Position numbers and translations under genes: made by a program. Positions 8,223-17,133 of a DNA stretch of 64,000 bases are shown here, in pieces (positions within the stretch are counted from its first letter, which is position 1; every line of letters starts with the position of its first letter). The stretch is from Kocuria rosea (lineage in GTDB: Bacteria > Actinomycetota > Actinomycetes > Actinomycetales > Micrococcaceae), in NCBI RefSeq assembly GCF_006094695.1, contig NZ_CP035103.1, positions 1,922,001 through 1,986,000 on the forward strand. Reading direction: 5' to 3'. The notes below the pieces were generated by a model. The model was not told the DNA's origin and did no database searches. It saw only the letters and a list, made by a program, of their open reading frames with translations.

Positions 8223-8575
8223 GGCACATCACCGTGCACTGAGGGCGAGGGCTCCACCACACCTTCAGGGCCGGAACAGTCGCTGATTGACTCGTGGGCA
8301 GTGGAGTCAAGAGCGGCTTCTTCCCCACCGCTTCACAAGTGGCCCGTTAGCGGCCTACCGTGCTGCGGTAGAGGTTGCTCACCGCTGCGGCTCGTCCGCG
8401 GCGCGCCCGGCGCCCCCGGAACAACCGGTGGCCACCGGGTTCTGCGGAGGGGAGCAGCCGACGAGCCTGGGCGGCCAGCCGCGGACGTGCCTGTGACGAT
8501 CATGAGATCCGCTGACCTGTGCTGTGGGGTCGGCCGGCTGTTGGCACCGCCCTTCGACGTCCAGGAGAACCAGCC
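8223..8575 (+). other. Intergenic stretch, nothing recognised
   Basis: A 353-bp gap behind the truncated flavin reductase. Open frames here are short and have no family features or ribosome binding sites. It may be scar sequence from the rearrangement that shortened the reductase, but no insertion-sequence ends are visible. Confidence 0.5.
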
Positions 8576-9145
8576 ATGAGTCCCCGCATCCGCCCCGCTG
8601 CGACTTCTGACCTGGACGCTGCGGCACGGGTCCTCGCCGCTGCCTTCGAGACGTACTCGTGGACGCGGTGGACCGTTCCCGCAGACGGCTACCGCACGCG
8701 TCTGGAGGAGATCCAGCGACTGTATCTGTCGCACACCCTCGAGCACGGCCTCGTGCTCGTGGACGAGCAGGTGAGTGCGGTCGCCGCTTTCCTCCCGGCG
8801 GATGCGGCGGACCCACCAGCACCGACACAGCATCGGATCGCCGAACTCCTCGGGGCACGTCTGACTGCCCTCACCGGCCTGGATCTGCCTGCCGCCCCGG
8901 TGGGCTCATGGACCCTCGAGACGGTCGGCGTTCACCCTGCCCGGCAAGGCGCGGGTTTGGGAACAGCGGTCATCGTAGCGGGCCTGGCACTGATTGACCG
9001 GCGCGGGGAGCCCGTCGTACTGGAGACCTCGGACGAACGAAACGTGCACCTCTACCAGCGTCTTGGATTTGCCACCACCGCCACCACTGCGATCCCGGCA
9101 GGTCCCGTCGTCTACTCGATGAGCCGCACGGCGTCGCGTGGGTGA
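8576..9145 (+). CDS. GNAT-family N-acetyltransferase
   Basis: A 189-residue GCN5-related acetyltransferase. The N terminus SPRIRPAATSDLDAAARVLAAAFETY is the usual beta1-alpha1 of the fold. The acetyl-CoA-binding motif A is at about residues 115-135 (ETVGVHPARQGAGLGTAVIVAG, with the Q-x-x-G-x-G pyrophosphate loop). The C-terminal motif B region reads LETSDERNVHLYQRLGF. ATG at 8576 is preceded by CAGGAGAACCAGCC; an in-frame codon at 8519 is less likely. Acceptor substrate unknown: such proteins acetylate amines of drugs, small metabolites or protein N termini. Confidence 0.85.
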   Translation: MSPRIRPAATSDLDAAARVLAAAFETYSWTRWTVPADGYRTRLEEIQRLYLSHTLEHGLVLVDEQVSAVAAFLPADAADPPAPTQHRIAELLGARLTALTGLDLPAAPVGSWTLETVGVHPARQGAGLGTAVIVAGLALIDRRGEPVVLETSDERNVHLYQRLGFATTATTAIPAGPVVYSMSRTASRG

Positions 9146-9269
9146 AGGAGCGCCTTCCCTCTCCCCGAGGATCCTCTGGGCACGGACGGTAGAACGCACG
9201 CTCGGGGTTCGAAGCGGGCTCATCACTCATTGATGCCCACAACTGTGGTGCCGGCCTCGACGTCAGTGC

Positions 9270-10226
9270 TCACCACGGCGCCGGCGCGGACGTGGCGAAC
9301 GAGACCCCGGCGAGTTCCTCGGAGACCCTCCAGATACGTTCGGCCGCCTGCAGATCGCGCAGGGGGCGGAACAGGGCGTGCCGGCCCGGGCCGCCGCCGA
9401 GATTCCCCGGTCCCTTCGGCCCGTACAACAGCCCGCCGCGGGCCTGCAGCGAGGTAGCAGCCATCAGCGCCGGCAGCTGCGCACTGTCGACGGTGCCCGC
9501 CAGGATCCCCGCTCGGGACAGGCGGCGGATCACGGCGATGTTGGGGGTGTCCCGCTCCCTGCCGATCTCCGGCCGCGCCGCCATCAGGCTCGTCGGGGCG
9601 ACACCAGGGTGCGAGAGATTGCTGGTGATGCCCCAGCCGCAGGCGCCGCTGCGCCGGTCCAGCTCGAGCCCGAAGAGGCCCAGGGCGATCTTCGACTGGC
9701 TGTAGGCGCGCATGCCGGCGTAGGAGGTCTCCCAGTTCATGTCGCTCCAGTTCACCTCCCCGCTTCTGGCCGCGATGCTGATCTGCGAGGTGACCCGGGC
9801 CCGGCCCGCGACGAGCAGCGGCAGCAGGTGCGCCACCAGCGCAACGTGTCCGAGGTGGTTGGTGCCCAGCTGCAGCTCGATCCCGTCGTCGGTGACCTGG
9901 CGCTCCGGCGGGGTCATCACCCCGGCGTTGTTGATCAGCAGATGGATGGGGTGCCCCTCACCGCGCAGCTGCTCGCCCAGGGCGGCCACCGAGCGCAGCG
10001 AGGACAGGTCCATCTCGCGCAGTGACACCTGGGCGGTCGGGTGCTCGGCACGGATGCGGGCGACGGCGGCTTCGCCCTTGGCGCGGTTGCGGACCGGCAG
10101 GACCACCTCGGAGCCGGCGGCGGCGAGCCGACGCGCGATGCCGAAGCCGATCCCGTCGCCGGCTCCGGTGACGACGGCGCGCCGCCCGGACAGATCGGGC
10201 ACGGTGTACTGCGGTGTGCGAGGCAT
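9270..10226 (-). CDS. Short-chain dehydrogenase/reductase, retinol-dehydrogenase/WWOX-like
   Basis: A 318-residue SDR with all hallmark residues: cofactor loop [12 protein letters not shown] (residues 21-32), RNRAKGEAA (NADP-preferring arginines after beta2), NNAG near residue 97, a serine in the [10 protein letters not shown] strand and the catalytic Y-x-x-x-K as YSQSK. Length and the LSHPGV segment after the active site place it with the larger SDRs annotated as oxidoreductases similar to protochlorophyllide or retinol reductases. It is about 58 bp upstream of the 3' end of a DUF3159 gene on the same strand. Substrate unknown. Confidence 0.85.
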   Translation of the reverse strand: MPRTPQYTVPDLSGRRAVVTGAGDGIGFGIARRLAAAGSEVVLPVRNRAKGEAAVARIRAEHPTAQVSLREMDLSSLRSVAALGEQLRGEGHPIHLLINNAGVMTPPERQVTDDGIELQLGTNHLGHVALVAHLLPLLVAGRARVTSQISIAARSGEVNWSDMNWETSYAGMRAYSQSKIALGLFGLELDRRSGACGWGITSNLSHPGVAPTSLMAARPEIGRERDTPNIAVIRRLSRAGILAGTVDSAQLPALMAATSLQARGGLLYGPKGPGNLGGGPGRHALFRPLRDLQAAERIWRVSEELAGVSFATSAPAPW

Positions 10227-10283
10227 GACGTTGCTCCTGTGGTCGTGGTGATCGGGCGTGAACGGCGTCAGGGTCGGATGGTG

Positions 10284-11075
10284 TCAGGGGCGAGCGGGGC
10301 GGGGGGCGCGGGGCGTGGACCCGGTGGTGGGCCTGCCCACCGCGCGGCGGGCGAGGACCACGGTGACGGCGAAGTGGACGGCGAACAGCGCCGGGACGCC
10401 GACCTGGATCGCGGCCAGGACCGCGAGCTGGCTTTCGAGGTAGAACAGCACCCGCACGAGCAGGTTCGCGCTGGCCATGACCAGGATGACCAGCGTGCTC
10501 ACGGTGTACACCCGGCGCAGGTCGCGGTGCTCGCGCCACGCGCTGGGCCCGCCGACCAACGGGTTGACGACGATGCCCATCAGCGGCCGCCGGGCGATCA
10601 GCGAGACGACGTGGGCCGCGACGAAGACCGCGGGCAGGAGCGTGGTGGGCAGGAAGAAGGCACGCGCCTCACCCGCGAGGGCCGCCACGCCCGCGCAGAC
10701 CGCCGCAACCAGCACCCCGGCGATCGCGACCCCCGGCGGCTCGTGGCGCGCCAGGCGCACCGCGCAGGCCAGCACCGCGGTCACGGCCAGCGCAATGAGT
10801 GCCGTGCCGAGCCCGGCGACGGCCTCGGCGGCCACGAAAGCGATGGTCGGGGCCGCGGCCACTGCCAGGCCGACCGGTCCGCCCAAGCGGTCCAGGGTCC
10901 GGTGTGCGACGGCGCGCCCCGCGGAGCGCTCCACGGGCTCCGGCAGCTCGAGCACGCGGCGCGCTCGCGCGCTGGCACCGGGCGCTGCCTCGCTGGTCCG
11001 GGGGCGGCTGAACGGCTCCTTGCCGGGCCGGGGGTGCTGAGGCCGGCGGGTGTCGACGGGCGATGGATTGGCCAC
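10284..11075 (-). CDS. DUF3159 family membrane protein
   Basis: A 263-residue protein with about 65 hydrophilic residues, then six or so hydrophobic helices (VGLAVAAAPTIAFVAAEAVAG; ALIALAVTAVLACAVRLA; and later pairs). Typical DUF3159 landmarks are the RRPLMGIVVNPLVGG segment and the WREHRDLRRVYTVSTLVILVM helix pair. GTG at 11075 is chosen because AGGAGG lies five bases before it; the open frame continues upstream but has no such site. Function of the family is unknown. Its gene ends 57 bp before the SDR, so the two are likely co-transcribed. Confidence 0.78.
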   Translation of the reverse strand: MANPSPVDTRRPQHPRPGKEPFSRPRTSEAAPGASARARRVLELPEPVERSAGRAVAHRTLDRLGGPVGLAVAAAPTIAFVAAEAVAGLGTALIALAVTAVLACAVRLARHEPPGVAIAGVLVAAVCAGVAALAGEARAFFLPTTLLPAVFVAAHVVSLIARRPLMGIVVNPLVGGPSAWREHRDLRRVYTVSTLVILVMASANLLVRVLFYLESQLAVLAAIQVGVPALFAVHFAVTVVLARRAVGRPTTGSTPRAPRPARP

Positions 11076-11304
11076 GGTGTCCTCCTGGATGGGTCGGGCT
11101 GTGCCTCCAGCCTCGGCCGCGGCGCCGACCCCAACCAGGGCCTGTCGATCCACCCCTGGCGCGAACCCGCCGCGCCCGCCACGGTGGTGCCGTTCGCTGT
11201 GCCGGCTCAAGGTGGGATCGGCGGGCCGTGGCTGAAGGGTGGTTCTGTGCTGTACGAATGAGCGGGAGGGACGAGGAGCCTTGAGTCGACGGAGAGGTGG
11301 GCCG

Positions 11305-12174
11305 ATGATCGACCGGGCAGGAACCGACAGGACAGTGATTGATCGGGCGGGGCTGGCGGAGTTCCTGCGCCGGCGGCGCGAGGCGCTGCAGCCGGAGGAC
11401 GTGGGGCTGCCTCGGGGGCGGCGCCGGCGGACCAGCGGCCTGCGCCGTGAGGAGGTCGCCGCGCTGTGCCACATGTCGACCGACTACTACGCCCGCCTGG
11501 AGCGTGAGCGCGGCCCGCGCCCCTCCGAGCAGATGATCGCCGCCATCGCGCAGGGCCTCCACCTGAATCTGGACGAGCGCGATCACCTCTTCCGCCTCGC
11601 CGGGCACCACCCGCCCACGCGCGGAGCGCTCAGCGAGCACATCAGCCCTGGCCTGCTGCGCATCCTCGACCGCCTGGTCGACACCCCCGCCGAGATCGTC
11701 ACCGAGCTGGGTGAGACGCTGCGCCAGACCCCGATGGGCGTCGCGCTCACCGGCGACGCCACCGGATACACCGGCCCGGCCCGCAGTCTGGGCTACCGCT
11801 GGTTCATCGACCCTGGCGCCCGGGCCCTGTACGCGCCCGAGGACCACGCGTTTCTCTCGCGCCTGTACGCCTCGCACCTGCGCACGCTCGTCACCCGGCG
11901 CGGGCCCGCCTCCCGGGCAGCGCAGCTGGCCGAGCTGGCCCTGGCGCGCAGTGAGGAGCTGCGGAACCTGTGGGACGCGCACGAGGTCGGTGTCCGGCCC
12001 GAGGAGGTCAAGCGCTTCGTGCATCCGCAGGTCGGGACGCTGGAGCTGAACTGCCAGACGCTGTTGGACCCGCAGCAGTCGCACCTGCTGCTGGTGTACA
12101 CCGCGGTGCCTGGCACCGAGAGCTACGAGAAGCTGCAACTGCTCTCCGTCCTCGGCGCGCAGGAGATCAGCTGA
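11305..12174 (+). CDS. Helix-turn-helix regulator with MmyB-like ligand-binding domain
   Basis: A 289-residue regulator. Residues 13-80 are an XRE-type helix-turn-helix ([20 protein letters not shown], then RTSGLRREEVAALCHMSTDYYARLER), with the R-RT-GLRREEVA signature of the actinobacterial MmyB group. Residues 105-285 are the MmyB-like (PAS-type, fatty-acid-binding) domain. ATG at 11305 has GGAGAGG ten bases upstream. It is divergent from the DUF3159/SDR pair with 229 bp between starts. In actinobacteria such regulators commonly control a divergent short-chain dehydrogenase, so the SDR-DUF3159 unit is its likely target (inference from arrangement). Confidence 0.87.
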   Translation: MIDRAGTDRTVIDRAGLAEFLRRRREALQPEDVGLPRGRRRRTSGLRREEVAALCHMSTDYYARLERERGPRPSEQMIAAIAQGLHLNLDERDHLFRLAGHHPPTRGALSEHISPGLLRILDRLVDTPAEIVTELGETLRQTPMGVALTGDATGYTGPARSLGYRWFIDPGARALYAPEDHAFLSRLYASHLRTLVTRRGPASRAAQLAELALARSEELRNLWDAHEVGVRPEEVKRFVHPQVGTLELNCQTLLDPQQSHLLLVYTAVPGTESYEKLQLLSVLGAQEIS

Positions 12175-12201
12175 CACGTGCCGTGCGGCACGGTTGCCGG
12201 C

Positions 12202-12471
12202 TCAGGCGTTGTCGCGGGCGTCGAGTTCGCCCAGGACGTCGTGGAGCCGGTCGGTGGTGCAGGGGTGCGGTCCGTGCGGTGTGGTGAGGTACTCACGCTC
12301 GAGCTGGCGGCAGATCCGGGAGTGCAGCACCTGCAGCTCGGCCAGGCTCAGGCCACCCAGCTCATCGGGGAAGGCCTCCTCCGGTCCCAGGCAGGAGCGT
12401 ACCCTGCGGTGCGGGCCAGGGGATCGGGCTGGATCGCTCCGATCCGAGGTGAGGGTGGTGGATGCGCTCAT
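12202..12471 (-). CDS. Small conserved-looking protein, unknown function
   Basis: An 89-residue protein with a disordered first 30 residues and a helical second half (FPDELGGLSLAELQVLHSRI). Near the end are TPHGPHPCTTDRLHDVLGELDAR. The regular charged-hydrophobic pattern and consistent codon use suggest a genuine gene. No enzymatic motif is visible and the family is not recognised. ATG at 12471 is preferred over upstream in-frame codons, which would add arginine-rich non-coding-like sequence. It lies tail to tail with the MmyB-type regulator. Confidence 0.5.
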   Translation of the reverse strand: MSASTTLTSDRSDPARSPGPHRRVRSCLGPEEAFPDELGGLSLAELQVLHSRICRQLEREYLTTPHGPHPCTTDRLHDVLGELDARDNA

Positions 12472-12641
12472 GATCGTGTCCTTGTGGCGGAAGAGGCTGT
12501 TCTTGCCGGGCGCGGAACTTTCGCGGAGACGGCCGGGAACCTCCCGGCGCGTTCTTCGTGGCCCTGGCCCACAGGGTGAACGAGAACCGACCCTTGTACC
12601 CGGAAACCGTCTCGGTGAGAGGTCCTCTGCTGGTCGGGGGG

Positions 12642-12845
12642 TCAGCGCACACGGAGGTCGTAGCTGAGCACGTCGAGCATCTTGCGCTGGCCGGTGCCGG
12701 ATTCGCGGATCCACAGCACCCCCAGTTCGGGCAGTTTCTCCTCCACGATCCCGAGGTGGTGCAGCACCCCGTTGGACCAGGCCTCCAGTCGGTTCCCGAC
12801 GTGCACGGTGGTGAGGTCGTCGATGGACGACACGGTGTCAGCCAT
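12642..12845 (-). CDS. Small protein, unknown function
   Basis: A 67-residue acidic protein starting MADTVSSIDDLTTVHVGNRLEAW, with a GVLHHLGIVEEKLPELGVLWI core and a C terminus ending in RKMLDVLSYDLRVR. The VHVGNRLEAWSNGVLHHLGIVEE pattern looks like a small beta-rich domain. AAAGGGG precedes the ATG at 12845 by about ten bases. No known family is recognised. It shares strand with the 89-residue gene 170 bp downstream. Confidence 0.55.
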   Translation of the reverse strand: MADTVSSIDDLTTVHVGNRLEAWSNGVLHHLGIVEEKLPELGVLWIRESGTGQRKMLDVLSYDLRVR

Positions 12846-12955
12846 GGTGTCCAACCCCTTTCTAGGTCGAGTTGAGCCCTCAGCCTGGGCCACGCCCATG
12901 ACCAGCCGGTGAGCACCGGGTGGATGGATGGTGGACGCGCAACGGCGCCCGCGGG

Positions 12956-13089
12956 TCAGTATTCCTCCGTCGTCGACACTCCGCCTGCCGCGAGCAACCC
13001 CACCGTCACGCCCAGGGTGCGGGGGATGAAGGGCGCCTTGGCCTGTTCGTATCCCTGCTGGCGGCGGCTCCAGTGCACGGAGCCGCTGG
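12956..13089 (-). pseudogene. Possible C-terminal gene fragment cut by the IS21 element
   Basis: Directly left of the insertion a minus-strand frame reads ...SVHWSRRQQGYEQAKAPF, then IPRTLGVTVGLLAAGGV and ends in TTEEY and a TGA (12956-12958). Composition looks coding and the frame runs right up to the insertion point. On the other side of the element the same phase stays open, but its sequence is rich in Pro, Arg and Gly and does not look like a convincing N-terminal continuation. The target gene is therefore not identified. Confidence 0.3.
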
Positions 13090-13139
13090 TGTCGGTTCCG
13101 GTCGAATAGGTAGCTGAAGTTCCGGTCGAAAAGTGAGCA
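13090..13139 (+). repeat. IS21 left inverted repeat
   Basis: The 50-bp left end; it matches the reverse complement of 15217-15266 at 37 of 50 positions, including the outer ten (TGTCGGTTCC) and the inner AGTGAGCA. A GTTCCGGTCGAA unit occurs twice inside it, the internal repetition typical of IS21 multiple transposase-binding sites. Confidence 0.88.
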
Positions 13140-14389
13140 GCTCGTCCAACGATTGGAGAGTGATCACTGTGGAGGATTGGGCGCTGATCCGTCAGCTGCA
13201 GCGGGTGGAGGGCTTGTCGCAGGCGGCGATTGCCAGGAGGTTATCGCTGTCGCGGAACACGGTCGCGAAGGCGCTCCGTTCCACGGACCCGCCGTCCTAC
13301 GCACCGCGCCCGCCGGTGGAGGGGGCCTTCAGCGAGGTCGAGGCCGCGGTGCGGGATCTGCTGGGCCGTTTCCCGTCGATGCCCACCGCGGTGCTCGCCG
13401 AGCGGGTCGGCTGGACCGGGTCGAGGTCGTGGTTCTACGCCAACGTGGCCCGGTTGCGCCCGGGCTACCGACTCGCGGATCCGGCGGACCGGCTGATCCA
13501 TCATCCCGGGGAGCAGATCCAGTGCGATCTGTGGTTCCCGGGCCGGCTGATCCCGGACCACGCCGGGGTGGCCCGGGACTTCCCGGTGCTGGTGATGGTT
13601 GCCTCCCACTCCCGCTACGCGTCGGCGGTGGTGCTGCCCAGCCGCAGGACCGGGGACCTGCTGGCGGGGATGTGGTGGTGCCTGGCCGAGGGCTTCTCCG
13701 CGGTGCCGCGGCAACTGTTGTGGGACAACGAGGCCGGCATCGGCCGCGGCGGCAAGCTCGCCGAGGGCGTGGCCGGGTTCTGCGGGGCACTGGGGGTGCG
13801 CCTGGTGCAGGCCCGCCCCTACGACCCCGAGACCAAGGGCGTGGTCGAGCGGTTCAACGGGTACCTGGCCACCTCGTTCCTGCCCGGGCGCACCTTCGCC
13901 GCCCCGGGGGATTTCCAGGACCAGCTCACCGGCTGGCTGGTCATCGCCAACCAGCGCACCCACCGCACCACCCGCACCCGCCCGGTGCAGGCCATGGCCG
14001 CCGAGCGGAACACGATGGGGCCCCTGCCACCGGTGGACCCGGTGTACGGGCACCGGTTCACCACGCGCCTGCCCCGGGACTACTTCGTCACTGCCGGCGG
14101 GGCCGCCTACTCCGTGCACCCGGGCGCGATCGGGCGCCTGGTCGAGGTGGTCGTGGACCTGCACACCGTCACCGTCACCTGTGCTGGGCGCACTGTGGCC
14201 GCCCACCAGCGGGCCTGGGGATCCGGGGCCACCGTCACGGACCCGGCCCACGTGGCCGCCGCGGCCGCGATGCGCCGGACCCACCAGGCCGCAGCCACCG
14301 CCGGCACCACAGGCACCGGCCGCAGCGGGCAGGTGGAGGTCGCCGATCTCGGGGTCTACGACCGGCTCTTCGGGATCGAGGTCGCCTGA
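13133..14389 (+). CDS. istA: IS21 family transposase IstA
   Basis: A 418-residue DDE transposase. Residues 11-55 hold the N-terminal helix-turn-helix (TVEDWALIRQLQRVEGLSQ followed by AAIARRLSLSRNTVAKAL). The integrase core includes QCDLWFP (first Asp), LWDNEAG (second Asp) and PETKGVVERFNGYL (catalytic Glu), giving an intact DDE triad. The C-terminal region has the Mu-type beta-barrel FVTAGGAAYSVHPGAIGRL. The GTG at 13133 lies inside the inverted repeat; a GTG at 13160 giving VITVEDW is closer to the usual IstA beginning, so the start is uncertain. It ends on TGATG with istB. Confidence 0.92.
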   Translation: MSSSSNDWRVITVEDWALIRQLQRVEGLSQAAIARRLSLSRNTVAKALRSTDPPSYAPRPPVEGAFSEVEAAVRDLLGRFPSMPTAVLAERVGWTGSRSWFYANVARLRPGYRLADPADRLIHHPGEQIQCDLWFPGRLIPDHAGVARDFPVLVMVASHSRYASAVVLPSRRTGDLLAGMWWCLAEGFSAVPRQLLWDNEAGIGRGGKLAEGVAGFCGALGVRLVQARPYDPETKGVVERFNGYLATSFLPGRTFAAPGDFQDQLTGWLVIANQRTHRTTRTRPVQAMAAERNTMGPLPPVDPVYGHRFTTRLPRDYFVTAGGAAYSVHPGAIGRLVEVVVDLHTVTVTCAGRTVAAHQRAWGSGATVTDPAHVAAAAAMRRTHQAAATAGTTGTGRSGQVEVADLGVYDRLFGIEVA

Positions 14390-15201
14390 TGCGCCCGACC
14401 ACCGAGCCCGCTGGACGGGCGCTGACGGATGCGGACAAGCAAATCCTCCACCACGCCCGGGAACTGAAGGCCCCCCGGATCGCCGCCGACTACGCCCGGA
14501 TCGCCGACACCGCCCGGGCCCAGCAGTGGAGCCTGGAGGAGTACCTCGCCGCCGTACTGGGGACCGAGGCCGCCGCCCGGGCCGCCTCGGGGGCCGCGCT
14601 GCGGATCAAGGCCGCCGGATTCGAGGCGATCAAGACGCTCACCGACTTCGACTTCACCGCCCAGCCCTCCCTGGACCGCGGTGTGATCGCGCGCCTGGAA
14701 GCCGGGGCGTACCTGGTGCAGGCCGGCAACGTGGTGCTGCTGGGGCCCCCGGGAACCGGCAAGACCCACGTGGCCACCGGGTTGGGGATCGCCGCGGCCC
14801 GGACCGGGCACCGGGTCGCGTTCAACTCCGCCACCGGTTGGATCACCCGCCTGCACACCGCCCACGCCACAGGGCGCCTGGAGGCGGAACTGGCCAAGAT
14901 CGCCAGGATCCCGCTGGTCATCATCGACGAGCTGGGCTACGTGCCGATCGAGGCCGAGGCGGCGAACCTGTTCTTCCAGCTGGTCTCGACCCGCTACGAG
15001 AAGGCCTCGCTGATCATCACCTCGAACCTGCCCTTCTCGAGATGGGGCGAGGTCTTCGGGGACACCACGATCGCCGCGGCCATGATCGACCGCATCGTCC
15101 ACCACGCCGAGATCATCACCACCAAGGGCACCAGCTACCGCATCCGGCACACCAGCATCGAGACCCTGCCTTCCGTCACCGAGACCGGACCGACAAACTA
15201 G
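14389..15201 (+). CDS. istB: IS21 helper ATPase IstB
   Basis: A 270-residue AAA+ ATPase of the DnaC/IstB type, required with IstA for transposition. Walker A is GPPGTGKTHVA near residue 122, Walker B is LVIIDELGYVP near residue 181, and the sensor region reads SLIITSNLPFSRWGEVF with a later Arg finger in the MIDRIVHHAE helix. The N-terminal 90 residues are the IstA-interacting helical part. ATG overlaps the istA stop (TGATG), so the two are translationally coupled. Length and motifs are complete. Confidence 0.92.
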   Translation: MRPTTEPAGRALTDADKQILHHARELKAPRIAADYARIADTARAQQWSLEEYLAAVLGTEAAARAASGAALRIKAAGFEAIKTLTDFDFTAQPSLDRGVIARLEAGAYLVQAGNVVLLGPPGTGKTHVATGLGIAAARTGHRVAFNSATGWITRLHTAHATGRLEAELAKIARIPLVIIDELGYVPIEAEAANLFFQLVSTRYEKASLIITSNLPFSRWGEVFGDTTIAAAMIDRIVHHAEIITTKGTSYRIRHTSIETLPSVTETGPTN

Positions 15202-15216
15202 AACAACCCCGCGAGG

Positions 15217-15266
15217 TGCTCACTATTCGCACGGACAAACAGCTCAAACTTCGAGCGGAACCGACA
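15217..15266 (-). repeat. IS21 right inverted repeat
   Basis: The right end of the element. Read on the minus strand it starts TGTCGGTTCCGCTCGAA and ends ATAGTGAGCA, pairing with the left end. It is followed immediately by the target repeat GCTGG. Confidence 0.88.
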
Positions 15267-15570
15267 GCTGGTCCGATGTGGTCGTGGTGTGCCGGCACCT
15301 TGTGGTGATCCGCCACAATCCGGTTCCCCGTGACAGCCTGTCCAGGACCACGAAGGGCGCAGGCGGGCTCCGCCCGGTGGGCTCTGTCCTGGCACTGGCA
15401 TCGTGCTGGCACAGCCCCAGTCTGCGACGCGTCGATGACCTCCCGGTGGCCATCGGATGGACAACAGGTGCGGTGTCTCACCCCGAAGTGCCCGGGGTGC
15501 CCGTCTCTGCGATCTCATTCGCACGCCATGATCACGATGCGCGGTCGGTGTCAGCCGGTGCAGAACACCC
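15267..15570 (+). other. Gap between IS21 element and next gene, no clear gene
   Basis: About 300 bp beginning with the target duplicate GCTGG. Several frames are open on both strands, as expected at this GC content, but none has a family motif or ribosome binding site. A short plus-strand stretch with CPGC and HSHA motifs near 15495 could be a remnant of a zinc-finger protein, but is too short to assign. Confidence 0.45.
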
Positions 15571-16956
15571 ATGACGGTCTGCCCGCTCCCTGCGCCGACG
15601 CCAGGAGCCCGACGGGGGCGCGGGGAACGGTCCGCTGGATCCGCCCTGGTCAGCGACCGCCGTCCGGCCTCCGTATCCGGAGCAGTCCCCGCAGAGACCA
15701 CACCGTGGGCAACCACCCGTGCGGGAGCCCCCGAAGGGACAACCTCCGACGACGCCACGGAAGCTGCCGCCGCCGCCGGCGGCAAGCGGCGGCTGGTCGG
15801 GATCGACGCGGCCCGCGGCCTGGCACTGATCGGCATGGTCTCCATCCACATCCTGCCCGCCTGGGACCCGGAGACCTTCGCCCCCACCGCCCAGTGGACG
15901 CTCTTCGCCGGACGCTCCGCCGCCCTGTTCGCGCTGTTGGCCGGGGTGAGCCTGGCCTTCACCTCCGGAGGACGCACCGCCCACACCGGCCGGGCGATGA
16001 ACGCCACTGGGGCCGGGATCCTGGTCCGGGCCGGGTTGATCACCGCCCTGGGCCTGGCGATCAACCCGCTGATCCCGGGCGCCACCGCCGAGGAGATCCC
16101 GGCGATCAACATCCTGATCTACTACGGGACCTTCTTCGTCCTGGCCATCCCGTTCCTGAGCCTGTCCGCCAAGGCCCTCTTCCGCTGGGCGGCGGTGTTC
16201 GCCCTGGCCGCCCCGGTGCTCATGCACGCCACCCGTGAGGCCCTGCCGGCCGCCGCGGCGCTCAACCCCGGCTTCGCCGACCTGGCCGCCGACCCCGGGG
16301 CCACCCTCGCCCACCTGCTGCTGACCGGCACCTATCCGGCCCTGCCGTACCTGGCCTACCTGCTGGTCGGTCTGGGGATCGGGCGGCTGAACCTGGCCGG
16401 CATCCAGGTCCAGGCCGGCCTGCTGCTGGTCGGCCTCGGGGTCGCCGTGGTGGCGTGGCTGGCCTACTGGGTGCTGATCCTCCAGGCCGGCGGCTACGAC
16501 CAGCTCATGACCCACACCCCGGCCCTGACCGAGGACGGGATCGACGACATCATCGTCTTCGGCCCGGACCCGGTGCTGCCGACCACCACCTGGTGGTGGC
16601 TGGCGATTGCGGGTCCGCACACCAACACGCCCCTGGCCCTGGCGATGGGCCTGGGCTCGGGGGCGGCCGTGCTCGGGGGCTTCCTCCTGCTCACCCGCCG
16701 CTTCGGGAGCTGGGTGCTGCCGCTGAGCGCGATGGGCACCATGACCCTCACCCTGTACTCGGCTCATCTGCTGGCCCTGTCCGCCGAGGTGCACTACGAC
16801 CAGCCCTACCTGTGGATCTTCCTCCAGATCGGGGTGGCCGCGCTTTTCGCCACCGCCTGGCACCGCACCCTCGGACAGGGACCTCTCGAACGCGTCGTGG
16901 CCCGTGGCGCAGGCCTCACCCGCCGCCTGGTCCTCGCCGGGCGGCGCACGCGCTGA
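15571..16956 (+). CDS. DUF418/DUF1624-like multi-pass membrane protein (HGSNAT-like acyltransferase fold)
   Basis: A protein of up to 461 residues with about ten hydrophobic helices. The first helix begins RRLVGIDAARGLALIGMVSI, the signature of the heparan-alpha-glucosaminide N-acetyltransferase/DUF418 group, which is thought to pass acyl groups across the membrane. Later landmarks are the GRSAALFALLAGVSLAFTSGGR turn and the SAMGTMTLTLYSAHLL helix near the end. The first 75 residues are low-complexity and probably partly untranslated; a later start within this stretch is likely, but no clear ribosome binding site decides it. Substrate unknown. Confidence 0.75.
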   Translation: MTVCPLPAPTPGARRGRGERSAGSALVSDRRPASVSGAVPAETTPWATTRAGAPEGTTSDDATEAAAAAGGKRRLVGIDAARGLALIGMVSIHILPAWDPETFAPTAQWTLFAGRSAALFALLAGVSLAFTSGGRTAHTGRAMNATGAGILVRAGLITALGLAINPLIPGATAEEIPAINILIYYGTFFVLAIPFLSLSAKALFRWAAVFALAAPVLMHATREALPAAAALNPGFADLAADPGATLAHLLLTGTYPALPYLAYLLVGLGIGRLNLAGIQVQAGLLLVGLGVAVVAWLAYWVLILQAGGYDQLMTHTPALTEDGIDDIIVFGPDPVLPTTTWWWLAIAGPHTNTPLALAMGLGSGAAVLGGFLLLTRRFGSWVLPLSAMGTMTLTLYSAHLLALSAEVHYDQPYLWIFLQIGVAALFATAWHRTLGQGPLERVVARGAGLTRRLVLAGRRTR

Positions 16957-17133
16957 CAGCACGGCATCTGCACGCCGACGGACACCGGGCGATCCGACAG
17001 GCCAGTTGCCCTCGGCGTCGATGACGGACGATGCCGGTCACCGTGCACAGGGCGTGGGAAGGGCGCAGGGAGGGCATCAGGTGCCGGCAGTAGCATCGTC
17101 GACAGTTGATGACGAATCTCAGGAGGTGTGGTC

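Larger units (their letters stand above)
13090..15266 (+). mobile_element. Complete IS21-family insertion sequence
   Basis: A 2177-bp element bounded by imperfect 50-bp inverted repeats that both begin TGTCGGTTCCG. It is flanked by a perfect 5-bp direct repeat GCTGG (13085-13089 and 15267-15271), the expected target duplication. It holds istA and istB overlapping by TGATG, both without frameshift. Intact genes, ends and target repeat argue for a recent and possibly still active insertion. Confidence 0.92.

Noticed and set aside
15480..15575. CPGC and HSH residues suggesting a zinc-finger transposase remnant
   Set aside because: The stretch is under 35 residues, without further transposase motifs or inverted repeats.
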